Of a stretch of 64,000 bases of DNA, positions 24,259-33,037 are shown in pieces. The notes under the pieces were generated by a model. The model made no database searches, had not been told where the DNA came from, and was given only the letters and a program-made list of their open reading frames with translations. How positions within the stretch are numbered: the stretch's first letter is position 1; every line of letters begins with the position of its first letter. Made by a program: the position numbers and the translations under genes. This DNA comes from UBA10677 sp045532295 (GTDB lineage: Bacteria; Bacillota; Clostridia; Christensenellales; Pumilibacteraceae), in NCBI GenBank assembly GCA_045532295.1, contig JAZSFP010000022.1, positions 1-64,000 of the forward strand, given 5' to 3'.

Positions 24259-24490
24259 AATAATCAACTAAGCAAAGAATATAATCGGTTGAAACGCTGA
24301 AAAATTTTGAAAGCGCAATCAAAAATTCCGCGCTCGGTAGACTTTTTCCCTTTTCCCATAGCGAAATCGTGTCTTGCGAAGTGGATAAAATTGCTCCTAA
24401 CTCCGCTTGCGATAGTTTGTTTTCAATCCTCAGTTCGCGTAATCTTTCGCCTATTTGGTTTATTTTCTTTTCTACTGCAATCTTTTCCAT
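24257..24490 (-). CDS. XRE-family repressor
   Basis: A 77-residue protein made of a single Cro/CI-type helix-turn-helix. It begins GERLRELRIENKLSQAELGAILSTSQDTISLWEKGKSLPSAEFLIALSKFF in outline. There is no sensing or oligomerisation domain beyond the HTH. No Shine-Dalgarno precedes the ATG. The -10 TATTAT lies exactly 6 bases upstream, predicting a leaderless transcript. Its promoter overlaps one copy of a palindromic operator that also occurs twice in the divergent promoter. It probably represses itself and the small membrane protein gene next door. Confidence 0.85.
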   Translation of the reverse strand: MEKIAVEKKINQIGERLRELRIENKLSQAELGAILSTSQDTISLWEKGKSLPSAEFLIALSKFFSVSTDYILCLVDY

Positions 24491-24500
24491 ACTTATATAA

Positions 24501-24517
24501 TACGAAAAAAACTCGTA
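24501..24517. promoter_or_regulatory. Operator O1 (TACGA-N7-TCGTA)
   Basis: TACGA, AAAAAAC, TCGTA. It overlaps the -10 box (24502-24497, minus strand) of the XRE gene. Confidence 0.75.
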
Positions 24518-24523
24518 AAATAG

Positions 24524-24552
24524 TTGACTTACGAGGATTTTTCGTATATAAT
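24524..24552 (+). promoter_or_regulatory. Promoter of the small membrane protein gene
   Basis: TTGACT (24524-24529), 17 bp, TATAAT (24547-24552). Operator O2 fills the whole spacer. Confidence 0.8.
24530..24546. promoter_or_regulatory. Operator O2 (TACGA-N7-TCGTA)
   Basis: TACGA, GGATTTT, TCGTA. It lies exactly between the -35 and -10 boxes, so bound protein would block RNA polymerase. Confidence 0.78.
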
Positions 24553-24559
24553 TTATAAA

Positions 24560-24576
24560 TACGAGGATTTTTCGTA
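24560..24576. promoter_or_regulatory. Operator O3 (TACGA-N7-TCGTA)
   Basis: Identical in all 17 bases to O2, starting 30 bp further on. It lies in the early transcribed region of the membrane protein gene. Confidence 0.75.
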
Positions 24577-24601
24577 TAAAAAATCATAAAGGAGAGTAAA
24601 A

Positions 24602-25003
24602 ATGAAGAACAAATTGACTAAGAAAGAGATTAAAGAGCAAGGAAGTAAGATGTATGTTGCTAGTGGTTATATGATTTTAGCAGGAATAATATCGCTTGGC
24701 GTTATAGTCGTAGCGATAATGATTGCAGCATTATCAGACACTGAAACCCCTGAACTTACGATTATGATGACACTAATGATGGCTCTTAAGGATAATGCGT
24801 TTTCTAACGTTATCATAGGAATAACGTACGTAGGGGTAATTTGTGGTGGAATAGGCGTATTTCTATATTTTGCGGGATTGCATTACGTGGGACTTGCGCT
24901 TAGCGGTGTTGATGAAGAAAAAGATAGTGCCGATAAAGAGCCCACGGAGGAAGAGCCGTCCTCTAAGGAAACGAGCGTTTTAAATAGCGAAGATTTATCG
25001 TAA
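24602..25003 (+). CDS. Small two-helix membrane protein under XRE control
   Basis: An unrecognised protein of 133 residues. It has a basic N-terminus (KNKLTKKEIKEQGSKMY), two membrane helices (about 20-43 and 69-95, separated by a loop containing EDxxLT-like residues), and a charged tail of about 35 residues rich in Glu, Lys and Ser. AAAGGAGAG lies upstream. The promoter is consensus and carries two of three operators for the divergent XRE repressor, so its expression appears tightly switched. Function unknown. Confidence 0.75.
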   Translation: MKNKLTKKEIKEQGSKMYVASGYMILAGIISLGVIVVAIMIAALSDTETPELTIMMTLMMALKDNAFSNVIIGITYVGVICGGIGVFLYFAGLHYVGLALSGVDEEKDSADKEPTEEEPSSKETSVLNSEDLS

Positions 25004-25070
25004 AGAACGCGCTCGTCGTAATTTTCGTAAGTATTAGAGTGAAATTATCCTATATGAGAATTAGAGAATA

Positions 25071-25583
25071 TTATATCGAGAAAACTCTTAGGAGGGCGCA
25101 ACCGACTACGCAACCTAATAGAGTAGAAAAGAGGGCGACGGGAATTGCGTAGCGGAGGTTTTTGATTTCGCTCTTTGAAAAGTAGATGGACGAGATATAG
25201 AAAATCGTTTCGCTCGAGCCGTAGATAAGGGAGGCGCAAAGTCCTATATAAGTGTCCGTTCCGTACAAAGTGAAGATATTATCGAGGATCGCAAGAGCGC
25301 CTGCGCCACTTACCGGACGGATTAAAATTAGTTCGGTAAGTTCGCTTGGAAGTCCCAAAAAAGATGTAACGGGTGCTAAAATTTGCGACACTACCTCGTT
25401 TAGACCGCTTGCTCGATACACTTCCACCGCTACCATAACGGCGAGAAGAAAAGGAAAGACTTCCGCCATTAGCGTTAGGGCGTTTTTAGTGCCTCCGATA
25501 AAGGTCGAGTACGAGTTGTCCTTGCGAAAAATTGATATAAGAAGAACGGTTAAAAATATAACTGGAATAATGTAAGAGGTCAT
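25071..25583 (-). CDS. spmB: Spore maturation protein B
   Basis: A polytopic membrane protein (170 residues, about 4-5 helices, nucleoside-transporter gate-like domain) needed for spore core dehydration in Bacillus. Conserved stretches include LILIRPVSGAGALAIL and LIYGSSETIFYI. The start overlaps the spmA stop (ATGA). Its presence supports a spore-forming host. Confidence 0.92.
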   Translation of the reverse strand: MTSYIIPVIFLTVLLISIFRKDNSYSTFIGGTKNALTLMAEVFPFLLAVMVAVEVYRASGLNEVVSQILAPVTSFLGLPSELTELILIRPVSGAGALAILDNIFTLYGTDTYIGLCASLIYGSSETIFYISSIYFSKSEIKNLRYAIPVALFSTLLGCVVGCALLRVFSI

Positions 25584-26188
25584 TTTGCCTGGCCTCTTAT
25601 TTTCATTTTAAGGGGAAGGGTGGAGGGCTCTTTAGGGAGAATTTTCGATAGAATTTTAACGAGCAAAACGCCTACGACGGTTGATACGACGGTGGCGACG
25701 ATAGAGGGAAGAAGAAAGGAGGCAGGGGAGAGCGAGCCGTGGCTAACCCTTAATCCGATAACTGTGGAGGGGATAAGTTGAAGAGAGGTTGCCGATATTA
25801 CGGTAAGCATAATCATATTCGTCGAGGCGTAATTTTTGCCCTCGTTCATTGAGTTTATCGCGCTAATGCCCATAGGGGTGGAGGCGTTTCCAAGCCCGAG
25901 AAGGTTAGCGGACATATTCATAGAAACGAATTTTCTACTCTCTTTACTAATGCCGGGGAAAAGCCAACTTATAAGAGGCGAGAGCAGTTTTTCCACGAGC
26001 GCGGTTGCTCCCGATTTTTCGAGTAGCGCGAAAAAGCCCAGCCAAAACCCGTAGGTTGCTACGAGCGAGAGGGCAAGGTCGACGGAATTTTTTGCGCCCG
26101 TTACGAGCGCGGTAATCGCACCGTCCGGGCAAAAGAAGGTTAAAGCGAGCGTGGAAAAGAAAATTAGCGCGGTCCAAATAGCGTTCAT
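25580..26188 (-). CDS. spmA: Spore maturation protein A
   Basis: A 202-residue membrane protein, the partner of SpmB. Typical segments are GFWLGFFALLEKSG, MNMSANLLGLGNASTPMGI and ATSLQLIPSTVIGLR. AAAAAGGAG lies upstream of the ATG. The two genes form a coupled operon read on the minus strand. SpmA and SpmB together act in late sporulation; the molecular activity is not established. Confidence 0.92.
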   Translation of the reverse strand: MNAIWTALIFFSTLALTFFCPDGAITALVTGAKNSVDLALSLVATYGFWLGFFALLEKSGATALVEKLLSPLISWLFPGISKESRKFVSMNMSANLLGLGNASTPMGISAINSMNEGKNYASTNMIMLTVISATSLQLIPSTVIGLRVSHGSLSPASFLLPSIVATVVSTVVGVLLVKILSKILPKEPSTLPLKMKIRGQAK

Positions 26189-26254
26189 AAATACTCCTTT
26201 TTGCTATGTATATGAGAAAGGGCGAGAAAATATTTATTCACTAAGGTTAAACGA

Positions 26255-26283
26255 TTGCTTTTTTGGTTTTTTTGGGTTATAAT
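26255..26283 (+). promoter_or_regulatory. metG promoter
   Basis: TTGCTT (26255-26260), 17 bp, TATAAT (26278-26283). A perfect 7-bp hairpin (TTTCCAC-TAAA-GTGGAAA, 26303-26320) lies in the short leader just before the Shine-Dalgarno. Confidence 0.65.
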
Positions 26284-26333
26284 AGAACGAGAAAAATATA
26301 ACTTTCCACTAAAGTGGAAAAAGAGGTCAGGCT

Positions 26334-28268
26334 ATGGAAAAAAAGTATTACATCACAACCCCTATCTATTATCCCAGCGGAAAGTGGCATCTCGGCCACA
26401 GTTACACCACCGTTTGTTGCGACGCAATCGCTCGTTATAAGAGGATGCGCGGTTTTGAAGTGTTCTACCTCACTGGAACGGACGAGCACGGTCAAAAAAT
26501 CGAGAAGAACGCGAACGAGGCTGGCAAAACTCCTCAGGCGTTCGTTGACGAGAGAGTGGCGAACATTAAGGAACTTTGGTCGCTTTTGGATATTTCCTAC
26601 GATAAATTTATTCGTACCACCGACGACTATCACGTGAAGGCGGTACAAAAAATCTTCAAACAACTTTACGATCAGGGCGATATCTATAAGTCTAAGTATA
26701 AGGGCAAGTATTGCACTCCTTGCGAGTCGTTTTGGACGGAAAGCCAACTTATCGACGGAAAATGCCCCGACTGTGGTCGTGAGGTAATCGACGCAGAAGA
26801 GGAAAGTTACTTCTTCCGCCTTTCCAAGTATCAAGATAAAATCAAGGAACTCTTGACCACCACCGACTTCCTTCAACCCCAGTCGCGCGTTAACGAAATG
26901 GTCAATAACTTCCTCAAAGACGGCTTGACCGACCTTGCCGTTTCCCGTACTTCGTTCACTTGGGGCGTTCCCGTAGAGTTCGATAAGGGACATATCGTCT
27001 ACGTGTGGATTGACGCGCTCTCTAACTATATCACCGCGCTTGGCTACGGCAGTGAGGACACTTCGCTCTTCGATAAGTACTGGCCGGCGGATCTTCATAT
27101 GGTAGGCAAGGAAATCGTGCGTTTCCATACGATTATTTGGCCTGCAATCTTAATGGCGCTCGGTCTTGAAGTTCCCAAGAAAGTTTACGGCCACGGCTGG
27201 TTGCTACTTGGCGGAGACAAGATGAGCAAGTCCAAAGGCAACGTGGTAGACCCCTTCGTTTTGGCGGACCGCTACGGCGTTGACGCTATAAGGTACTATA
27301 TCCTCCGCGAAATCCCCTTCGGCTCTGACGGAGTTTACACCAACGAGGCGTTCATCGGCAGAATAAATATGGACCTTTGCAACGACCTTGGCAACCTTAC
27401 CAGAAGAACGCTTGCAATGAGCCGTCAATATTTTGAAGGCAAGGTAGACAAAAATGGTGAAGCGGGCGAGTTCGACGAAGAATTTATCTTAGCAATCAAC
27501 GCGCTCGATAAGAAAATGGACGAGGCGATTGATAAAATCAATCCTTCCAAAACGCTCGAAGAAATTTTCGCGGTTATCGACAAGGCTAATAAGTATATCG
27601 ACAACACTCGTCCCTGGGTGCTTGCTAAAGACGAGAACAGCCGTCGCCGTCTTAACGCGGTAATTTACAATCTTTTAGAGAGTATCCGCGTTTGCGCAAC
27701 CGCGCTTATGCCCTTTATTACCAAAACGCCTCTTAAGATTTTCGAAGGTCTTGGCGTAGAAGTACCCACGCTTTTCGAGGGCAATCTCGTTTGCGGAAAG
27801 GTGGAAGAGTATCAGACTAAAGAAATCGGAATTTTATTCCCCAGAATAGATGTTGAAAAGGAACTTAAAGAAATGGAAAAACTTGCTGAAGTTAAGGAAG
27901 AAAAGGTGGAAGTTAAAGTAGAAGAGAAAGAGGAAGAGAAAGTAGAGTACATCTCTGCCGACGAATTCTTCCGCACCAAACTCGTCGTAGGTGAAATCCT
28001 CGCTTGCGAGAAAGTTCCCAAGGCGGATAAACTCTTAAAGTCCACCGTAAAGATAGGCGACGAGGTTCGCACGATTTTAAGCGGTATCGCTCAATACTAC
28101 ACTCCCGAAGAAATGGTAGGCAAGAGAGTAGTGGTAGTTTCCAACCTTGCTCCTCGTAAAATCAGAGGCATTGAAAGTCAAGGTATGCTCCTTTGCGCCG
28201 CAAACGACGACGGGCTTTGCCTCGTAACCCCCGAAAAACTTATGGAGAGCGGAACGGAAGTATGCTAA
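26334..28268 (+). CDS. metG: Methionyl-tRNA synthetase with C-terminal tRNA-binding domain
   Basis: It charges tRNA-Met. At 644 residues it is the long form. The HIGH motif is KWHLGHSY (residues 17-24). The zinc knuckle is YCTPC...KCPDC (about 127-145). The KMSKS loop is DKMSKSKG (about 299-306). An anticodon-binding helical domain follows. After a Lys/Glu-rich linker (about 508-535) comes an EMAP/Arc1p-like tRNA-binding domain (ISADEFFRTKLVVGEIL to the end). The last codons overlap the tatD start. No T-box leader is present; the leader is only about 45 bases. Confidence 0.95.
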   Translation: MEKKYYITTPIYYPSGKWHLGHSYTTVCCDAIARYKRMRGFEVFYLTGTDEHGQKIEKNANEAGKTPQAFVDERVANIKELWSLLDISYDKFIRTTDDYHVKAVQKIFKQLYDQGDIYKSKYKGKYCTPCESFWTESQLIDGKCPDCGREVIDAEEESYFFRLSKYQDKIKELLTTTDFLQPQSRVNEMVNNFLKDGLTDLAVSRTSFTWGVPVEFDKGHIVYVWIDALSNYITALGYGSEDTSLFDKYWPADLHMVGKEIVRFHTIIWPAILMALGLEVPKKVYGHGWLLLGGDKMSKSKGNVVDPFVLADRYGVDAIRYYILREIPFGSDGVYTNEAFIGRINMDLCNDLGNLTRRTLAMSRQYFEGKVDKNGEAGEFDEEFILAINALDKKMDEAIDKINPSKTLEEIFAVIDKANKYIDNTRPWVLAKDENSRRRLNAVIYNLLESIRVCATALMPFITKTPLKIFEGLGVEVPTLFEGNLVCGKVEEYQTKEIGILFPRIDVEKELKEMEKLAEVKEEKVEVKVEEKEEEKVEYISADEFFRTKLVVGEILACEKVPKADKLLKSTVKIGDEVRTILSGIAQYYTPEEMVGKRVVVVSNLAPRKIRGIESQGMLLCAANDDGLCLVTPEKLMESGTEVC

Positions 28269-29038
28269 TCGACACTCACGCGCACCTTACGGACGAGCAG
28301 TATAACGGCGCGGGCGAAATCATTGAGAATATGCAACGAGATAACCTCGCCCGTATCATAACCGTAGGGTACGACGAGGAGAGTAGCAAAGCAGGGCTTA
28401 AGATTGCAACGGAAAACGAGAATATCTATTGCGCGGTAGGCGTTCATCCAGATAACGCGCAACGCCTTACGGACGACCCCTGTCAAAGACTTTTAGCCCT
28501 TTCTCGCTCCCCTAAATGCGTAGCGTTTGGTGAAATCGGGCTTGACTATCATTACGATAGCACCGATAAGGCTAAGCAAAATTACTGGCTTTGCCGTCAA
28601 CTTGAAATGGTTGAAGAGGGCGAACTCCCCGTAATTTTCCATATTCGCGACGCTTACGAGGATATGGAAAAGGTGTTAAAGCAAAACCTTAATAAACTCA
28701 AAAAAGGCGCGGTAGTCCATTGCTATTCGGGTTCGCTTGAGACTGCGCTTAAATATATTGATATGGGCTTTCATATCTCGTTCACGGGTTCTATAACCTT
28801 TAAGAACGCTAAAAAATTCCCCGATATTATCAAGGCTCTTCCGCTTGAACGCATTATGCTCGAGACGGATTGTCCTTACCTTGCGCCCACTCCGCATAGA
28901 GGCGAACTTAACTATCCTAAGTTCGTTAAGTATCAAGCCGAACGCATCGCCGAAATTTTAGAAATGGATGCGAGCGAAGTGGAGAGAATAACGACCGAAA
29001 ACGCTTATAAATTCTTTGAAAAAATGAACCGTATATAA
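28262..29038 (+). CDS. tatD: TatD-family metal-dependent deoxyribonuclease
   Basis: A 258-residue amidohydrolase-fold nuclease. Metal ligands: THAHL (5-9), GEIGLDYHY (near 90), FHIRDA (near 126), HCYSGS (near 151) and ETDCPYLAP (near 202). The start is the ATG that overlaps the metG stop by 7 bases. The longer upstream reading frame lies inside metG in another frame. Genes of this family follow metG in many Firmicutes, so the arrangement is conventional. Confidence 0.93.
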   Translation: MLIDTHAHLTDEQYNGAGEIIENMQRDNLARIITVGYDEESSKAGLKIATENENIYCAVGVHPDNAQRLTDDPCQRLLALSRSPKCVAFGEIGLDYHYDSTDKAKQNYWLCRQLEMVEEGELPVIFHIRDAYEDMEKVLKQNLNKLKKGAVVHCYSGSLETALKYIDMGFHISFTGSITFKNAKKFPDIIKALPLERIMLETDCPYLAPTPHRGELNYPKFVKYQAERIAEILEMDASEVERITTENAYKFFEKMNRI

Positions 29039-29105
29039 AAATTTAGAACGAAATTAATCTTGCTAAAAACTTTAGCAGGAGGATTTTTTATAGGAGGAAA
29101 ACTTT

Positions 29106-29987
29106 ATGAAATTTGCTAATATGCACTTGCACTCGGTTTATTCTGACGGAATTTTTACTCCCGAAGAACTTTGCGTCAAGGCAAAGGAAATGGGTTACGG
29201 CGCGCTCGCGCTTGCTGACCACGAGACCGCAATCGGTTACGACGACCTCGTTTCAGCGTGCAAAAAGCACGGTATGGACTGTATTCGCGGAATAGAAATG
29301 TACGGACCGTTCGAGGGCTATTCTTTGCACCTTACCGGCTACGACTTTGATATGACTAACCCTAAAGTCGTAAAGTATCATAACGACTGCAGAGAGCATT
29401 ATTACTATCTTACCAAAAATAAGTTTGAGAATATGCAAAAGCAGGGGCTCGTTGGGGATTTGAGTTGGGATATGGTGGTTTCCGACGCGCCTAAGGACGC
29501 TTGGCTTTGCAACGAGCAAATATTCGCCTCGCTCATTAAACGCTGTGGCTATAAGCAAAAGGACTACTGGCCTTGGATAAAGGTTTACCACTCCTTGCCC
29601 GTAACCACCACCCTTCCTTCGCGAGATTATAACAGCGCGCAAAACCTTATTCCTATGATAAGGGACGCAGGTGGAGTGGCGATTTTAGCGCACCCACACG
29701 GTCAAACGCATCTTCTTGACGACCTTTATAAACTTGGTCTTAACGGCGTAGAGTATTCGCACCCCGACATTGACGATTACGATAGCGAGCAGGCTTACGC
29801 GTGGGCGAAGAGGAAGGGCGTTTACCTTTCGGGCGGAACGGACCACACGGGCGAACTTGGTAACAATATGGAAAGAGGCAATCAGCCTTGGGACGCGGAT
29901 AAACTTATGCGTCCTTACGACGCGCTCGTTTACGACGGCATTACTGAAGAAGAATTTTACACTCTTAAAAATAGACTTAAAGGATAA
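29106..29987 (+). CDS. PHP-domain metal-dependent phosphoesterase
   Basis: 293 residues. The domain begins at residue 1: NMHLHSVYSDG (HxH), ALALADHETAIG, GIEMYG, ILAHPHG and GGTDHTGE give the full metal set. It resembles YciV/TrpH-type PHP phosphoesterases. Substrate unknown (5'-nucleotidase or oligonucleotide 5'-phosphatase activity is known in the family). Strong GGAGGAAA upstream. It begins 10 bases before the GH42 gene and is probably in one transcript with it. Confidence 0.82.
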   Translation: MKFANMHLHSVYSDGIFTPEELCVKAKEMGYGALALADHETAIGYDDLVSACKKHGMDCIRGIEMYGPFEGYSLHLTGYDFDMTNPKVVKYHNDCREHYYYLTKNKFENMQKQGLVGDLSWDMVVSDAPKDAWLCNEQIFASLIKRCGYKQKDYWPWIKVYHSLPVTTTLPSRDYNSAQNLIPMIRDAGGVAILAHPHGQTHLLDDLYKLGLNGVEYSHPDIDDYDSEQAYAWAKRKGVYLSGGTDHTGELGNNMERGNQPWDADKLMRPYDALVYDGITEEEFYTLKNRLKG

Positions 29988-29997
29988 GGAGAGAGAA

Positions 29998-31995
29998 ATG
30001 TTTAAGGTAAGAAAACCTATTTACGGCAGTAACTATTATCCTGAGGCTTGGCCTCGCGAAGAGATTGACAAAGACCTTGATATGATGCTCGAAATGGGTA
30101 TGAACTGCGTGCGTATTGCTGAGTTCGCTTGGTCGACTATGGAAAGAGAAGAGGGCAAATACGATTTTTCGCTCTTCCACGAAGTAGTGCAAAAATGCCG
30201 TGAAAGAAACATAGCGGTAATTATGGGAACGCCGTCGGCGTGTCCTCCGCGCTGGCTTAGTGAAAAGTACCCCGATATGTACTATACTACCGTTGGAGGC
30301 GCAAAGCCTGCTCACGGGGGAAGAAGAAGTTGTTGTCCTAACCACCAAGGCTATCTTGACGCGATAAAGAAAATCGTAGAGAAGATGGCTATTGAGTTTA
30401 AGGACTACGATAACATTATAGGCTGGCAAATCGACAACGAGATTGAGCCTGAAAGACACGGTGGAAGAGGTTGTTGCTGTCCTACTTGCGAAAAGAAGTT
30501 CCGCGAGTTTATGAAAGAGCAGTTTAACGGCGATATCGACGCTCTTAATAAAGAGTGGGGCAACTACATTTTCTCTAATAACTATCAAAACTTTGACCAA
30601 CTTGCCCGTCCTAACGCTATTACTTGGACGCACGCAAGTTACTGGCATTACTGGGGCTTATTCCAAAACAAGAGCCAACTTGATTTTATCAAGATGCAGT
30701 ACGACATTTTGAAAAAGTACTACTCTTGTCCTATCGGACACGACTCTATGCCCATTTATAACCTCGACTACGACCGTCTTTCAAACGATATGGATATAAT
30801 GCAGTTAAACGAGTATTTTTGGACGGATCACTTTTGGGAAATCGGTTTTTGGTACGATATGATGCGCGGACTTAAACAAAAACCCTTCTGGCTTACCGAA
30901 ACTGCGCCTTGCTGGAACGGTAGCGCGGAGGCTAACTTTATGCGTCCCAAAAACTTCAATAGAGCAAACATTTGGTTTGCAGTATCCAAGGGCGCGGAAC
31001 TTTGCAACTACTGGTTGTGGCGCGCTCACAAGGGTGGTCACGAACTTATGCACGGTTCGGTAGTGTCTTCCGCTCTTCGTCCCCTTCATATCGGCGACGA
31101 GATAAAAGAGATTTCCGCCCAGTTTGATAAAGTGGGCGAAGTTTTGGAAAAATCCTTCGTTAAAAAACCGTCGATTGCAATCCACAGTTCTTTTACGGCG
31201 TACCAAATGTACCGCTCGCAAAAAATTTCTCCCGGCTTTGAGTATAGAAGAGAGATGATGTATACCGCTTATCGTCCGCTCGTCGAAAGAAAACTTGCCG
31301 TAGATATCGTTACTCCCTCGAAGAGCGTGGACGACTATAAGGTAGTATTTACTCCCTTTATGCTCAACTTGGACGAGGCGGACTTAATAAATAGAATGCT
31401 CGAGTTCGTAAAGAAAGGCGGAGTATGGCTCGTAGGACCTATGAGTGATATTCGCAATAAGTCGGGCGCAAAGTTTACCGATAGAGCAATGCAGTACCTT
31501 GAAGAGATTACGGGCAACCGTCTTGATTATTTCGTTACCAAAGGCGAAGAGAGAACGGTTAAGTTTAAGTGCGGAAAAGTGGGCGCGCTTTGTGATATTC
31601 AACACGACGTGTTCACCGTATCTAAAGATAGCACCGTGCTTGCAACCTACGAAACGGGCGAGTATATCGAGGGCAAGAACGCAATCGTAGAAACCCCCTA
31701 CGGCGAGGGCAAGATTATTCTTATGGGAACGCTCCCCTCCGGCGACGATTTTGCTGACTTTATGACCTTTATTGCAGAAAGAGAGGGTGTAAAGCCCATA
31801 ACTTCGGGCGATAAATCGGTATATATTACCGAGCGCGACGGCGTTCCCGGGTTCATTGCAGTCGAGATGGCGAACGAGAAGAGCAGTATCGTCGCGCCGT
31901 ACGACTTTACCGACCTGCTCTCTGATAAAAAATATCGTGAGGGCGACACGGTAGAGGTGGACGCTTACGGCGTAATCTTTGCAAAAAAGGAGTAA
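29998..31995 (+). CDS. Family 42 beta-galactosidase
   Basis: A cytoplasmic 665-residue beta-galactosidase. Acid/base Glu148 is in WQIDNEIE; nucleophile Glu301 is in WLTETAP. A Cys cluster (Cys112-113 in SCCPNH and Cys159-164 in CCCPTC) matches the structural zinc site of GH42 enzymes. The C-terminal half gives the trimerisation (glutamine-amidotransferase-like) and beta domains. The start at 29998 has AAGGAGAGAG directly upstream; an in-frame ATG 228 bases earlier lies within the PHP gene and is rejected. Followed by a dehydrogenase and an aldolase in the same orientation. Confidence 0.93.
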   Translation: MFKVRKPIYGSNYYPEAWPREEIDKDLDMMLEMGMNCVRIAEFAWSTMEREEGKYDFSLFHEVVQKCRERNIAVIMGTPSACPPRWLSEKYPDMYYTTVGGAKPAHGGRRSCCPNHQGYLDAIKKIVEKMAIEFKDYDNIIGWQIDNEIEPERHGGRGCCCPTCEKKFREFMKEQFNGDIDALNKEWGNYIFSNNYQNFDQLARPNAITWTHASYWHYWGLFQNKSQLDFIKMQYDILKKYYSCPIGHDSMPIYNLDYDRLSNDMDIMQLNEYFWTDHFWEIGFWYDMMRGLKQKPFWLTETAPCWNGSAEANFMRPKNFNRANIWFAVSKGAELCNYWLWRAHKGGHELMHGSVVSSALRPLHIGDEIKEISAQFDKVGEVLEKSFVKKPSIAIHSSFTAYQMYRSQKISPGFEYRREMMYTAYRPLVERKLAVDIVTPSKSVDDYKVVFTPFMLNLDEADLINRMLEFVKKGGVWLVGPMSDIRNKSGAKFTDRAMQYLEEITGNRLDYFVTKGEERTVKFKCGKVGALCDIQHDVFTVSKDSTVLATYETGEYIEGKNAIVETPYGEGKIILMGTLPSGDDFADFMTFIAEREGVKPITSGDKSVYITERDGVPGFIAVEMANEKSSIVAPYDFTDLLSDKKYREGDTVEVDAYGVIFAKKE

Positions 31996-32001
31996 AAATT
32001 T

Positions 32002-33033
32002 TTGAAAGTAGCATTTTTTGACACGAAACCTTACGATAAATCTGCGTTCGATAGATACGCAAAAGAGCGTGGCGTTGAAATTAAGTATTTCGAGACTAAA
32101 TTAGGCGAAGACACCGCTGAACTTGCGCACGGGTTCGACGCCGTTTGCGTGTTCGTAAACGATACGGTAACCGATAAAGTCATTGATAAACTCAATGGCT
32201 ACGGCGTAAAAGTCCTCGCGCTCCGTTGCGCAGGCTTTAACAACGTGGATATGAAGTACGCTCACGGTAGACTGCATATTCTTCGCGTTCCCGCATATTC
32301 GCCCTACGCGGTAGCGGAACACACTATGGCGTTATTATTAACTTCAATTCGCCGTATTCATAAAGCGTATATTCGTTCGCGCGACTTTAATTTTTCTCTT
32401 TCGGGGCTTACGGGTTTTGACCTTAACGGCAAGACCGTGGGTGTAATCGGAACGGGTAAAATCGGTAAAGTTTTCATAAACATTTGCCGAGGTTTTGGTA
32501 TGAAAGTACTTTGTTTTGATAAATTTCCCGACCGCGCTATCGAAAGCGAGCATATTAAGTTCGTAGGATTAGACGAACTTTTCAAAAACAGCGACATAAT
32601 TTCACTTCACTGTCCGCTGACGGAAGAAACTTACCATATTATCGACGAAAAAGCAATTAACGATTGCAAAAAAGGCGTTGTAATCCTCAACACTTCTCGT
32701 GGCGCGCTCGTAGACGCCGAGGCTCTGCTTTCGGGCATTAAGTCGAGAAAAGTGGGCGCGGCGTGTTTAGACGTGTACGAAGAGGAGAGCGACTTGTTCT
32801 TTGAAGATAAGTCTGGCCATATTCTTGAAGACGACACTCTTGCTCGCCTCATATCAATGCCCAACGTAATAGTAACCTCGCACCAAGCCTTCTTGACTGA
32901 AGAGGCGCTTGACAACATTGCCGAGACGACGATTAATAATCTTATTACTTTCTTTGAAACGGGCGAGTGCGCTAACGAACTTTGTTATCGCGGTTCGACG
33001 ACTGAAGATTGCAGAACTGGGAGATGTTTTTAA
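32002..33033 (+). CDS. D-2-hydroxyacid dehydrogenase (D-lactate dehydrogenase-like)
   Basis: An NAD-dependent oxidoreductase of 343 residues. The Rossmann motif is VGVIGTGKIGKVF (about 146-158). Catalytic Arg is in NTSRGALVD, the Glu in CLDVYEEE, and His in TSHQAFLT, with the order and spacing of the LdhA subgroup. The start codon is TTG, chosen because AAGGAG (31987-31992) lies 9 bases before it and no ATG is available. It sits 6 bases after the beta-galactosidase. D-lactate is the likely product or substrate; this is inferred from the closest subgroup. Confidence 0.88.
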   Translation: MKVAFFDTKPYDKSAFDRYAKERGVEIKYFETKLGEDTAELAHGFDAVCVFVNDTVTDKVIDKLNGYGVKVLALRCAGFNNVDMKYAHGRLHILRVPAYSPYAVAEHTMALLLTSIRRIHKAYIRSRDFNFSLSGLTGFDLNGKTVGVIGTGKIGKVFINICRGFGMKVLCFDKFPDRAIESEHIKFVGLDELFKNSDIISLHCPLTEETYHIIDEKAINDCKKGVVILNTSRGALVDAEALLSGIKSRKVGAACLDVYEEESDLFFEDKSGHILEDDTLARLISMPNVIVTSHQAFLTEEALDNIAETTINNLITFFETGECANELCYRGSTTEDCRTGRCF

Positions 33034-33037
33034 TATT

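Noticed and set aside
26284..26333. T-box riboswitch before metG
   Set aside because: The leader is only about 45 bases and holds one small hairpin, with no specifier loop, no T-box sequence and no terminator.
29060..29095. Hairpin TGCTAAA/TTTAGCA between tatD and the PHP gene as a terminator
   Set aside because: The T run is separated from the stem by GGAGGA and the stem is A+T-rich; at best a weak attenuator.
29770..29997. N-terminal extension of the GH42 enzyme
   Set aside because: It lies inside the PHP gene in another frame. The ATG at 29998 has the ribosome site and the conserved KPIYGSNYYPE start.
32909..33037. N-terminal extension of the HpaI aldolase
   Set aside because: It overlaps the dehydrogenase gene; the conserved domain starts at 33038.
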